A stretch of 64,000 nucleotides of DNA, taken from Dysidea avara. Taxonomy: Eukaryota > Porifera > Demospongiae > Dictyoceratida > Dysideidae. The number at the start of each line of letters is the position of its first letter. The stretch's first letter is position 1. Below the pieces are notes generated by a model. That model searched no databases. It worked only from the letters and a program-made list of their open reading frames with translations, and had not been told where the DNA came from. The position numbers were made by a program, and so were the translations under genes. The stretch lies in the NCBI RefSeq assembly GCF_963678975.1, contig NC_089277.1, forward strand, positions 20,367,440 to 20,431,439. Direction: 5' to 3'. Shown here one piece after another: positions 49,101 through 61,100 of this stretch.

Positions 49101-52100
49101 TCTTATCCACTTCACTGAATATCTGGATCTGACCCGGATGCGATCATGTGTGACTATAAGTTAACAAGCTTGGTTGTCTTGATGGAATGCAGTTGTAAAC
49201 ACTCAAGAAACTTACGTGGAGCCACACCCACCATTCAGGAATATGCTTTGCTGTCTGTGCAGGGTATGTAGAGCCACATCCACTTATCAGAATTGTACCA
49301 GCTGTGCTTTGTGGGCTGCATGCATCACCAGATTGGTGTTTCCACTTTAAACGTAGGTAACTAAGTTCTGGAAATTCTGTAACTGCATGTAAACTTACGT
49401 GGAGCCACCCTCACTTGATGATACATACATGGAGCCGCACCAACTTGATAATACGTAGCTACCCATTTCTTGTAGACATTTTTATAGTATAAAAAATGTA
49501 GGACTGACTAGTAGAACTTGTGTACTTTTAATCTAGCTCTTGGAGCATGCCTCTATTTTAATTAAACTGGGTCACATGCAGGTCAGATCCGGGTCCCATC
49601 CGGATTACTATTCGGGGCAGTGGGTCAAACGGGTCAACAGCACTGACCCACTTACAACACTGATTAGCTAGATGTTAATGTAGTTAAAAAGTATGCAGAG
49701 TAGGCACCAGCCTATTATGCTTTTAATTTTACCTATTATGCTATGCTGAAAATGTTGCTCATAATTATGCTCAAAATTTTTGCCACAGTTCCAATGTTTT
49801 GTTACTTTCTATGGATAATGATAAATGATAAACTTTGGCTTATGAACAACTGGTTAATTGTAAAAAGTACTCGTTGTGCAAGCACTGTAAACTATAATAA
49901 CAGTTATGTCAGATAACTACTTAAAGCCATATCAGTGGCATCGACTGTTCTATTATTGTAAGTCAACCTTGTTCTGTGGCATGCATTTTTGCTTACAGTA
50001 TGACAATTATTTTGCCTATTATGCTAGCATTATACTTGATGCTTTCAGGCACCTATTATGCTCAAAATTATGCCAGCATAATAGGCTGGTGCCTAACACA
50101 GAGTAATAAGCGAATGATTCACTGGGTTCCCAGCACAGGATTGCTTTTTCTCAAAAAGCAGAAACACGAAATACGAACTGTGACCCAGTGTGGGAAAACC
50201 GGGCTTATCGCCTATTAAAAGTATCGAGAAACGCCAGTTTTAAGTATTTAAGGTGTTGTACGTAGTTCACCAATGGTTGAAGCTATGTGTACCAAATTTT
50301 CACACGTTTCACACCAATTACTTACCTTCCACAGCATCCACTGTACAAGTAGCCAACAACTAAGTTTCCTGCCATTTTAGATAGTTGTTAAATCAAGGTT
50401 GACTGTATCGAGCGAGATGGTGTTCAAAAGTTGAAAAGGATGGTGTAGCAGTCAGTGATTGACCCAGCTCACTCAGCAGTTCACTGACCTATCGACAACC
50501 AACATCAACATCAGTCAATCAACTCAGTCACCTGCACACTGCTGACTGACCCACACTATGGTTTCTCCAACTGGTGAAGTCAGCACCATACTCCATGTCA
50601 CTGACAGGACAGGCTCTACTGCAACCTTCATCACTGGCACCTACAACTGTCACTGCTCATTCACACTCCTATCAGATCATATCGTTCACTATCTGCTCAC
50701 TGAAGGGGGAATACTGTAACAGCCAGTGATTGACCCAGCTCACTCAGCAGTTCACAGTTGCATCAGCGACCAGCTCACTTCACTCAGCAACTACCTCAGA
50801 GCTGACTCACCTTGTAGCTACATGAATTCATGCACACATATCACTTAGGTCATTTTCATGTTTGTGTATAAATATGTTGCACAGCTGTACTTTTATTAGT
50901 TGTGCTCAAGATGCGCTCGAGTGGTGGTCCAACTGAACACGCTCCTTTGCGAGCAACCGCTCGCCCATATGGCACCCTTGCCATTATGATTATGATTATG
51001 ATTAAAGTACTGGTAAAGGCACAGCCTGTATACCGGATCTGCACACAAAAGTACAATTAACCATTCTACAAAAGTAAATCTCGAATCAAATAAGTAATTA
51101 CCTAATAAGGATTTAAAATTATTTACAGAATTTACATTGACATAAAGATGTAGGGATGAATTAGGCCAAGTTTTGAGCCATTGAGGTCTTAAAATTGGCT
51201 AAAATGAAAGGAAATTCACAGCAGAGGTACTTATTCAACTCCACAGAGCTGTACAGCCACATACAGTCATCTCCAGGCTGACCAGAGTTCCATTTAGGCC
51301 CCTCACCGCACGTACAGATTGCCATTGGGCTTGGGAAAAGCAGCCAGCAAAACCAGACCACGCAGGTCAAGCTGATTTTGATTGTGAAATTAGATAGTTT
51401 ATTCATGTAGCTTTGTGTCCTGGGTGAAAAATCAAATCTGCTGACATGGACGATAAGACCGGTTTTTTCAGACTGGGTCACATACAACTGTGTCACGTGA
51501 GATCACGTGATCCAAACAATAATACAATGTTATAAACTGGCTGCTGTGGCAGACTGGAATTAATCAAGTGATGAAGGATGACTTTATGTAGCTATATATA
51601 TCTGAAGAGTATAGCTAGTTGCTTAATTAGCTATGTTGTTAGCAAATTCTCTGTTAGCTACGCAGAGAGCATCAGGCTCTGCAGAGTATAGTTTAGAAGT
51701 ATGAGAATAGCTATATTGTGGCAAGTACTAGAGATAATGGGTAACGGTAATGATCTATTCTTTGGAATTTTGAATGAAAAATGCAAAATCACCAAATACG
51801 TAGTAGCCTAATGTAGGGTACGCAATGTGAAAAATGAAGTTGCAAGAAACAAGTCCTCGATTGTCGTAGTATGTTAGGGTCTCCAATCCAAAAATCATCT
51901 TCTACAAATCAACGCCTCTACCATTGTGGGATGTTCATTGTAGTATCTCATTGCTTGATCCACCACTGAAACCGGAGGCACGATTGTGTCTTCACAGAAA
52001 TATCGCTTTCAGTATCTCACAAGATGCAAGATTTATTTTTAAAATTTTGTGTTCCACACAAAGGACCGGATGAACCTAAGTCTTGCTACTTAGCCAAATC

Positions 52101-55100
52101 ATATCCAGAGTTGATGTAACAGAAATAAGTGAATGATTGGCTGGGTGCCCGACACAGTTGCTTTCTTTGAAAAAACAGACAAAGGAATACAAAGATTCAA
52201 ATTCAAACTGCCCTCCTCTCAGGGCAAGAGAAACCAAGTTTTCCACATAGTATTTCGATATGGTTGGGTGCATAGTCTGTCTATGCTGTTAGTTTGGAAA
52301 AGATGAAACTTCTCACAATCTGGGTGACAAGCGTCAAAGTTGTCTGCAGTATCAAAGAATCGTGTTGCTCTTTCTAGCCATTTCCAGCACTTCTGCAGCC
52401 ACAACGATCATCAATTATATAGACTACAACTATGGCAAAAGATGTCCCTGAACATTTGGTTGCAGCGGTTGTCAACTATTATTATTTCATCCACAGCTTC
52501 CATGCCTCGCTCTAAGCTATGCATCAAGGGAGACAGCAAAATCATCCAAGTTTGACTTCACCTGTCACGCTTCACAGCAGCTTCAAATCTTCACTAGATC
52601 ACCCTACATCACTTTTATGCTGCAAAATATCCCAAAACAAACCAAAAAAGCACAAAACATTTTATCTTTGATTAGAACTGGGTGGAGCTCCTAGTGAGCT
52701 GCTGGTATATTGCACCATGTGTAGTCACAGAAACACCAACTACTACTACTACCAAATGTTTTGAACCATCATTGAAATGACATAAGAAAATTTTTTATGT
52801 TCTTCACCCAGATGGTGAGAAGTCTCAGGTCTTTTCCAGACTAACAGCATAGACAGACTATGCATCCATCCTTATCACGTCACTATGAGGAAGGGTTGGC
52901 TTTTCTTGTCTTGGCTAGCAGGGCAGTTCGAGGGGTGTGACACCTTTGCAAATCTGTACATGATTTGAAACTTGATTAGTGATTTGAAACATCACGTGTG
53001 ATTGCCATAATGTGATTTCTAAGGTTATTACTGGGTTCTGAAGGACATTAGCTCTTGATTAAGAGCTAGTATTGTATTACTGTAAGCTTGTATTGTTTAT
53101 AAATATCTTTTTGAGACTAGTTTTCAAGCAGCATTAATTACTTGTGTGGGAAAATTGCTGGAGATTTGTGATTTGGAACTGAAGGGCGTACATGATTTGT
53201 AGAAGTGTCATACTCCAGGGGGCAGTTTGAAATTGAAAATTGTGACCCAGTATGAGAAAACCGGTCTTATCGCCCATGTCAGCAGATTTGATATTTCACC
53301 CAGAACACAAAGCTACATGAATAAACTATCTAATTCCACAATCAAAATCTTCGTGGTCTGGTTTTGCTGGCTGCTTTTCCCAAGCCCAATGGTGATCTGT
53401 ACGTGCAGTGTGGGGCCTTAATAGAGCTCTGGTCAGCCTGAGGATGACTGTATGTGGCTGTACAGCTCTGTGGTGTTGAATAAGGAACCTCTGCTGTGAA
53501 TTTTTTTCTTTTTAGCGAATTTTAAGACCTCAATAGCCCAAAACTTGGCCTAATTCATCCCTACGCCTTCCTTTTCAATTTTTGAACACTATTTTGCCTG
53601 CCTTCCACCCATTTTGCAGTTCGCCTGATACAGTCAACCTCAGTTTAAAAATGGCAGGAAACTTAGTTGTTGGCTACTTGTACAGTGGATGCTGTGGAAG
53701 GTAAGGAATTGGTGTAAAACGTGCGAAAATTTGGTACACATAGCTTCAACCATTGGCGAGCTACAATGCACTAAATACTGACTTAAAACCGGCGTTTCTC
53801 GATACTTTTAAACAGGCGATAAGCCCGATTTTCCCAGATTGGATTACATACAACTACAGATTTATAGCCAGATACTCCATAACAGCTAACTTATCAACAT
53901 CAGCCATGAAACACGTCGAGGATCAACTTCTTACTTGTAAACTTCATTGCACCATCTTTCACGTTCTCTTGTCTACAATTCCCTAAACAGCTAGTGTATG
54001 AGTGCAGCAATCTTGAAAACTGAACTGCTCATCCTCAATATTTGGTTAATCAGATGAGATAATGGTTAAATCTATATTATAAGAGTGAAAAGCCGTCTGT
54101 CCGTCTGTCTGCATTCCATTTGATGTCACGCATTGTACTCTCGAACCGCTGCGCGTTTGGAAGCGTCTTTGGCATCACGGAAGCGCTGATTATTGAGCTC
54201 AACAATGACGCTTTCGAAAAGTTCGTGCGAGCTATCGTTAGTCGTCTAGGGGCCGTTGAAGGCAGGTGTGTAGACTAAAATTCGCTTGAATTCTTTCTAT
54301 AAACCGCATGCAAACCGCAAGTAAACACCTATCTCAGTCCATTTGTACAAGTCTTTATGAGACAAATATATTGCTTTAACAATGTGGTGAAGTAGATAGG
54401 TTAATGGTTTAGGTGCCTGTCTTATGTGCGCGAGGTTGTGGGTTCGAGTCCAGCTGGTGTTAATTTTTTTTTGTTTTGTTTTGGGCACCTTTTCAGTACA
54501 CCTTTTTTCGCACTGTACTGCATGTGTTTTTGCCAACTGTACACACGTGATATTTCTAATTCAAATTCATTTGATGTGCTGTGTAAGCATGCCCGAGCAT
54601 GCCGCCTAAGCGAAAACGATCGTCTACTTTTTGTGCGTTTCAAGCAAAGAGACGCAAGCAGAACCAAAAATTGGATCCAGAGAAGAGACGGGAAGAAGCA
54701 GAACGACAAACACTGCGTCGCCAGGAGGCTTCAACTGGAGCTACCACCTCATCCAGTGCTAGGTGTGAACTGGACTCACAACAGAGACGACGACAACGTG
54801 ACGCAGAAGCCCATCGTGAGGCCCGCCAGGACGAAGAAAGAAGATCACAGGAATGGATCCACGATGCAGCTGCCCGTCGACTTGCGCGTGCGGACCCGGC
54901 CACCAGAGAAGAAGAACAGCAGCGTGAAACAGCTGCCCGTCGACTTGCGCGTGCGGACCCGGCCACCAGAGAAGAAGAACAGCAGCGTGATACAGCTGCC
55001 CGTCGACTTGCGCGTGCGGACCCGGCCACCAGAGAAGAAGAACAGCAGCGTGAAACAGCCGCCCGTCGACTTGCGCGTGAAGACCCAGTAACAAGGAGGG

Positions 55101-58100
55101 AGGGGCAACAACAAGATACAGCTTCCCATCAACAAGCTCGAGCTGATCCACTCTACAGAGCTCTGGAGCAGCAGGCTAACACAGCACGCAGACAACAGGT
55201 ACGTGCAAGCACACACCCAAGCTTTAGGGGGCTTAACTATCTTTTAGTGTACAGGGTCAAGTCTATCATCGTATAGGTAGTTTAGTTCCATCAACAGGTG
55301 AGTCTCCTAAATTTTCCCAAATTTATTTTATCGACAACCAGCAAACTGAAGTAGCTACAAGATGTGGGATAGTTGATGGGTTAAGGCTTGACATAGTTAG
55401 GGGTATTACTGAGCTTTTGCATGACAATAATCACTATGTTCAACTTATTAAGGTAGCTAAAGAAATATTTGAGCAGCATGATGAGCCAGCAAATATTAGG
55501 GTAGTGATTAATGAGAACAAACGGCCTGTAGGAGAGCATGCTAGGAGGTACAATAGCCCGATGTGTGACGAGGTAGGAGTGCTAATGCCTAATGATAATG
55601 TAAATAATAGGGACATAGTTTTGCACTATAGGGATGGGTCTTTGCAGCACATTTCTGAACTTCATAGGGGGTATGATCCTTTACAGTATCCTTTACTCTT
55701 TTCTTATGGCACCGATGGATGGCACATCAACCTGAAATTGGCTAATGGTAGGAAATTGACAGCCATGGTGTATTACCGCTACCACATCATGGTCAGGCAG
55801 CAAGTGCCTGTATTGCTTAAGGCTAAAAGGCTTTTCCAGCAATTCCTGGTTGACGCCTACTGTAAGATTGAAACTGAGCGCTTACAGTTTCTCAGGCGTG
55901 AGCAAAAGGCACTACGTGCTGATTGCTACCAGGATTTGCGGGATGCAATGGTAGATGGGGATGGTGACCCCAGGAATGTTGGTCGTAGGGTGATCCTACC
56001 GTCGTCATTTACTGGTGGACCACGCTACATGCATGAGTGTCAGCAGGATGCAATGACCTACGTTAGGAAGTATGGCCACCCCGACCTCTTTATCACCATG
56101 ACCACCAATCCTAATTGGCCAGAGATTAGGAACAATCTACTACCAGGTCAAGAACCTCTGGACCGTCCAGACTTAGTGGCCCGTGTGTTTAGGCTTAAGG
56201 TGAAGAAATTGTTAGAGATGCTCACAAAGGAGATGATTTTTGGGAAACCACGGGCTTGGCTCTACTCAACAGAATGGCAAAAGTGAATGATAATCCAATG
56301 GGAGGCAAGTGCATGCTACTGTGTGGTGACTTCAGGCAGATTCTACCTGTCATTCAAGGTGGCACTAGAGGTAACATTGTTGATGCTTGCCTCAAGTGAT
56401 CTCATCTGTGGGACAGTGTGGTGGTTAAACAACTACACACTAACATGAGAGTGCACCTGTGTGGGGATGTGACAGCTGGACAATTCGCTGAAGAACTATT
56501 GGCCATTGGAGATGGGAAGTTTCCTATTGACACTCTACTTGATGTTGTCCAGCTACCTGACACCATGGGAACCTTTGTGGATAGCAAGGAGGAACTGGTT
56601 TCCAGGGTGTATCCAGGTTTGCTCTCTTAACTTTAGGGACTTGGCTTGGCTTTCTGAACGCTGCATTCTTGCTCCTCTTAACAAGACCACTCATTCCATC
56701 AACATGACTCTGGTGGAGCAGTTACCTGGTGACTGCTATGACTACAGGTCCTTGGACACCATACCTGATGAATCTCAGGCTGTTCACTTTCCAACAGAAT
56801 TCTTGAACTCTTTAGAGGTATCTGGACTACCTCAGCATCTTCTCTTACTTAAAGTAGGCGCTCCTATTATTATTCTACGCTCTCTAGATCCTCCAAGGGT
56901 TACTAATGGCACTAGGTGTGTAGTTACTAAACTGTTGGCTAACACAGTAGAGGCCAAGATTTCTCACGGTAGATATGCAGGACACGATATTATAATACCA
57001 CGCATTCCTCTCATTCCAAGTAACTCGGTTTTGCCTTTTGAATTTAGACGGCTTCAATTTCCAATTGCACTTTGCTTTGCCATGACCATTAACAAAAGCC
57101 AGGGCCAAACTTTTAAAGCTGTAGGATTAGATTTGATGGACGAAAGCTTCACACACGGCATGCTTTATGTGGCACTATCTAGGGTAGGTTCAGCAGATAG
57201 ATTGACACTTTTAGTTAGAGGGGATTGCAAAACACGTAATGTAGTCTATAGTGAGGTTTTTAGATAGGCAAACACATGCACTTTAGTTAGGTTTGTCTGC
57301 TGCTACTGCTGCTTTGTGATATTGTGGATCAGTACCTGTGGATGGTGGTAAGGAAGGTATTATGGTAAAAAAATGTATCAGATGGTTGCTTTGTATATTT
57401 ATGTATGTGTGAAACTATTTATCTTTTCTATTCTTTTGTCTTTATGCATATCCTGGATGGTTTGCTCGGAGGAGGGATGACTGCAACTACACAGTGAAAT
57501 GACACAGTCCCGTGGCAGACTGTTCTTCACAACGTGCGGCACATTGTGAAAATGGGAGCTATTTATAGACTTTGCAGCAATGATTTGAACTCTTTCTACA
57601 CATGCATACAAAGCAGAGTGGAGCATTTTTCGGTTTTTCCTGTGCAGCAAAACAAAAGTAAAGGCTGGCAGGTTTTTTTCCATGAGCTGTCTTGGGCTGG
57701 ATGACTCAAAAAGTTTTGTTTTCATTTATTATTATTTCTTGCTAGCCCCCACTCTGTGCCCATGCTGTTATATTTTATAAAGCCGTTATATTTTGTCATA
57801 ACAGAATCGTTGTAGTGCAGATTACAGTAATTCATGGTATGTTTGGTTGATGGTAGAATTTGAGCAACTTAAGTCACAAAATATTCCAATAAGAGTGCAC
57901 TTCTCCACAATTATTGCATTCATGCAATCCTTACACCACATTGTTTCCTTAGTCTTTTATAAAGTATCTATAATAGTATATTACCAACTGTAATTTCATT
58001 TAATTTCCATGTCATTGTACATACTGCCCTGCACGATAGGGCAGGTACTACAGCTAGTCTTTAATAATGGGGAAATATGTGCAGCAGTAAACATACATGT

Positions 58101-61100
58101 AGGCGCTGTTGAAAAACAGAAAATCAAATAGTAGCCTTATTTATGACGCATTATGATGAAACTTTGTATTATTATTCTTATTACTTTGTTATTGGTTATT
58201 TAATTATTATTGTTACAAGGAAAGAAAAGGCATAAGCCTGTGAGTCCTGCTCATGTACATAAAGAAAGTAAATCATTAGAGAAAATAATAATCAAAATTG
58301 AATCTTGAAGATATTTACTGAGTTAGCTGTCACTACTTTTTTAGGTAGATTATTCCAATCATTTATTAATCATATAGAGAATAAATTACTTCAAAGAGAT
58401 CTTTGTGCATGCGGCTTGAACGTTACACTAGACAACTGCTGTTGAAAAACACTTCAGACTGTGAAGTGACATTGGGACGTAAAATATTGTACACCATCAA
58501 TCTATCTGCATGATGTCTTCAGTAAGATAGTGAAGGAAGGTTTAGAGCACTAGTTAAGTTTATAGTTTCCACAAGGTGTATAAACAGCATTTAGATGCAC
58601 AAACATTACCTTTTAATGTTACTGCCAAAAGGAACATTTTGTGTATACATCATAATATTTTTATTTAAGTGTGGTTGAGTGGAAGCACCCAGGCCTTCCC
58701 ACAAAGACAATCTTTGTACTACTAATCCGAACCTACTTCTAGAAAACCCTGACTATGCCCCTAATAAATACATAATATTGTTATACAATTTTGCATACCA
58801 TGCAAAATCTTATATTGTTGAATTCACAGGTGTTTCATCCAAGAAAAAAACTGTCTTGGTTTGGTTACCTTATGGGATTAATAAAGTTGAAAGTTACAGT
58901 ACACCAATATGGTGAAATTTTATTCACAAATGCTACCAAACCTTCACTATTCCTCAGCAAAAGTAAGTACATTTGCTTAGTTGATATTATAGTGTACGTA
59001 GCTATTGTGATTCACAGCAAAGTGGACTTAAACAATGAACTACTTTAAACCTGTGACTATAAAAGTATGCAGCCTGTCACTACTTATTATAAAATATTGT
59101 TTGTAATGTCACAAAACTAAGTGTAGGCTATGACTGAAGTATGAATAATTTATTCAATCTAAGCTTATCCCCCTCTCATATTCCTAGTCTTTTGCCTGTG
59201 TAAAATGTTGCAGCAATCACACTAAATCACAAAAAAGTGCGTATACCCTATATTTAAGCGATTTCATGTGTATGTACAGATACAAACACATTCCATGGAT
59301 GCCCAGGATTTGCACTGAATCTAATTTACCAAATAAAAAGCTCTTCAACTGATTTTTTCTCTACTCTACTGGTAGTGCCACCAAAAAAAATGTTTGGGTT
59401 GCGTACACAATTTAGATGTTCTCTTGAGAGTTTTGTATTGATGGATGATAATTATGAAGATATGGAAGCTATGAGTATTGTATCACAGTGTCTTGGCCTC
59501 AAACTAGGATCTTTTTCAATTCTTGGTTTGCAAAGTCACTTATACATTTTTGATAAATGCAACAACACTTACAGTCCATTTTGCTCTATCTTGGATTACA
59601 CTGATACTTTTATAGCTTGGAGTACATTTCCTCCACATGTACAAAGTGTTAGTTTAGGAAATTTCATCACATTGTTACCAGTATCTAATTCCAACAGGAC
59701 TGCACTCTATGCCACATTCTCCAAAAACACTTATTCATTGCAAGCAAAGTTATTTAATCTACGTCTCTCATTGTTTGGTGTAGATTTTAATTGCACAGCT
59801 ACAATTGATGACCAACAATTGTATTTTGAGCAAGTAGTTGATATGTTTGAGGGGTATTCCACAAAGCTATCTGGAAAGATTAAACAGATAAATGACTGGA
59901 ACAATGCACCCATTCATATAAATGGACTGTTTTCACCTGTTTCCAATAATATTACAGACCGATTATGCAAACAGATAAACAAATATTTTGATATGTTGTA
60001 CAATCGGTCTACCTCTAAAGTAATCAATGCTGAAAAAGTATACAATAGAACTGTATCACAGTATTCCATTGCACAGTTAACTTACAAAGAAATTGAAGTT
60101 GCTAAAGATGAAAGCAATGACTTGGTACAAAAGACAGAAGCAGAGCTGCTGACCATAAAAAATAACATAGTTTCATTAACAAACCAACTACAGATTACTA
60201 ATAATAACTTTCAAAATTTGATTAATAGAACTTGTAGAATCAAAGATTGTCCAGAATTATGTATACCAAAGCAAGTTTGTCGATTATGCCAACAAAATGT
60301 TACTGCTGGCTCTTGTTTAATTCCTTGTATAAAAGCTATAAACACAACTTGCCACAAACCATGTGCAGATGTGCATACCAGTGTTCCACTTCAAACACAA
60401 TGCTGTGGAAAAGTTGAGTGTAATCAGAAAACGAAAGACATTGCTTGTTTAAGGGAGAATCAGCATTGTCAATATCAAAGAATTATGGTTTACTCAAATC
60501 TAAATATCACACAGCATGATCCGATTAGAATTTCTGAACTGTTAGATGATTTCAGGATAAAAGAAGCTGTTACAAATTTGCGTTTGAGGCGTTATAAGGC
60601 ACGCCACATCCTTAATGTAAGACGATTCAACACAAGCAAAATTGCCTTGAATGAGACACAGATTGCTTTTACTATTGCTTCAGGAGCATATCAACTTATA
60701 AAACAGCAACACCCACTTGATTTACTTGAAAAGGTTAAGAGTAGAGATACCTGTGGGTCTTCACCTTCAGCTTACATTGAAATTAAATCTGTATCTTTTA
60801 ACACTACAATAGTTACACAGTCACCAACAATACTAGAATTAAACATTAACATTTCAATTCATCCCCATGATAAAAGTACAACTGAAGGAGCCTATATAAA
60901 TTTTAATAGTCTGAATACATCACTGCAGAACATAGCAGCAGACATTACTGATAATGTTGTCTTACATCGCAGAAGAAAACGACAATACAGAAACACTGCT
61001 AACAAGTTATTGGAAGATGCTAACTATTTTCATTTTCAGAGAAGATGCACTGATATTAAAAATATACTTTCCTATGTTAAATCACTCAATACATCAATTT

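Larger units (their letters stand above)
48815..50170 (+). repeat. Diverged repeat interrupted by two MITEs
   Basis: 48815-49026, 49663-49704 and 50098-50170 together match the continuous sequence at 51890-52200 (CATTGTGGGATGTTCATTGT, CTTAGCTAGAT, AAGCGAATGATT). The two gaps in the alignment coincide with the MITEs at 49027 and 49705, so the other copy serves as a related empty site. Confidence 0.7.
54071..58057 (+). mobile_element. Helitron with exact ends, internally deleted
   Basis: The 5' terminus is TCTATATTATAAGAGTGAAA followed by AGCCGTCTGTCCGTC. The 3' terminus has a 7-bp hairpin, CTGCCCT (58024-58030) with AGGGCAG (58038-58044), then GTACTACAGCTAG ending in CTAG at 58057. Flanking bases are A (54070) and T (58058). 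These are the canonical TC...hairpin-CTRR ends with A^T insertion. It lies in the host intron on the gene's strand. Coding is RepHel-type but missing the HUH/Rep core and helicase motifs I-II. Confidence 0.9.
31073..58829 (+). other. 27.8-kb transposon-filled intron
   Basis: It is bounded by donor GTAAGT at 31073 and acceptor TTCACAG at 58823-58829. Phase 0 is preserved across it only if exon 58830-58962 is used. It holds at least six hAT-type MITEs, a 6.8-kb TIR element, an 828-bp palindrome, two TGTGACCC MITEs, three LINE 3' remnants, a composite repeat copy and a 4-kb Helitron. I recognise no independent host gene within it. Confidence 0.65.

Noticed and set aside
50165-53850. One giant 3.7-kb palindrome
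   Set aside because: Each half is bounded by its own TGTGACCC inverted ends, so two MITE copies in opposite orientation explain the symmetry.
54426-55216. Long frames overlapping the Helitron N-terminus on both strands
   Set aside because: The 63-bp repeat keeps all frames open; only the 54599 frame has the Arg-rich Helitron character and leads into the Rep N domain.
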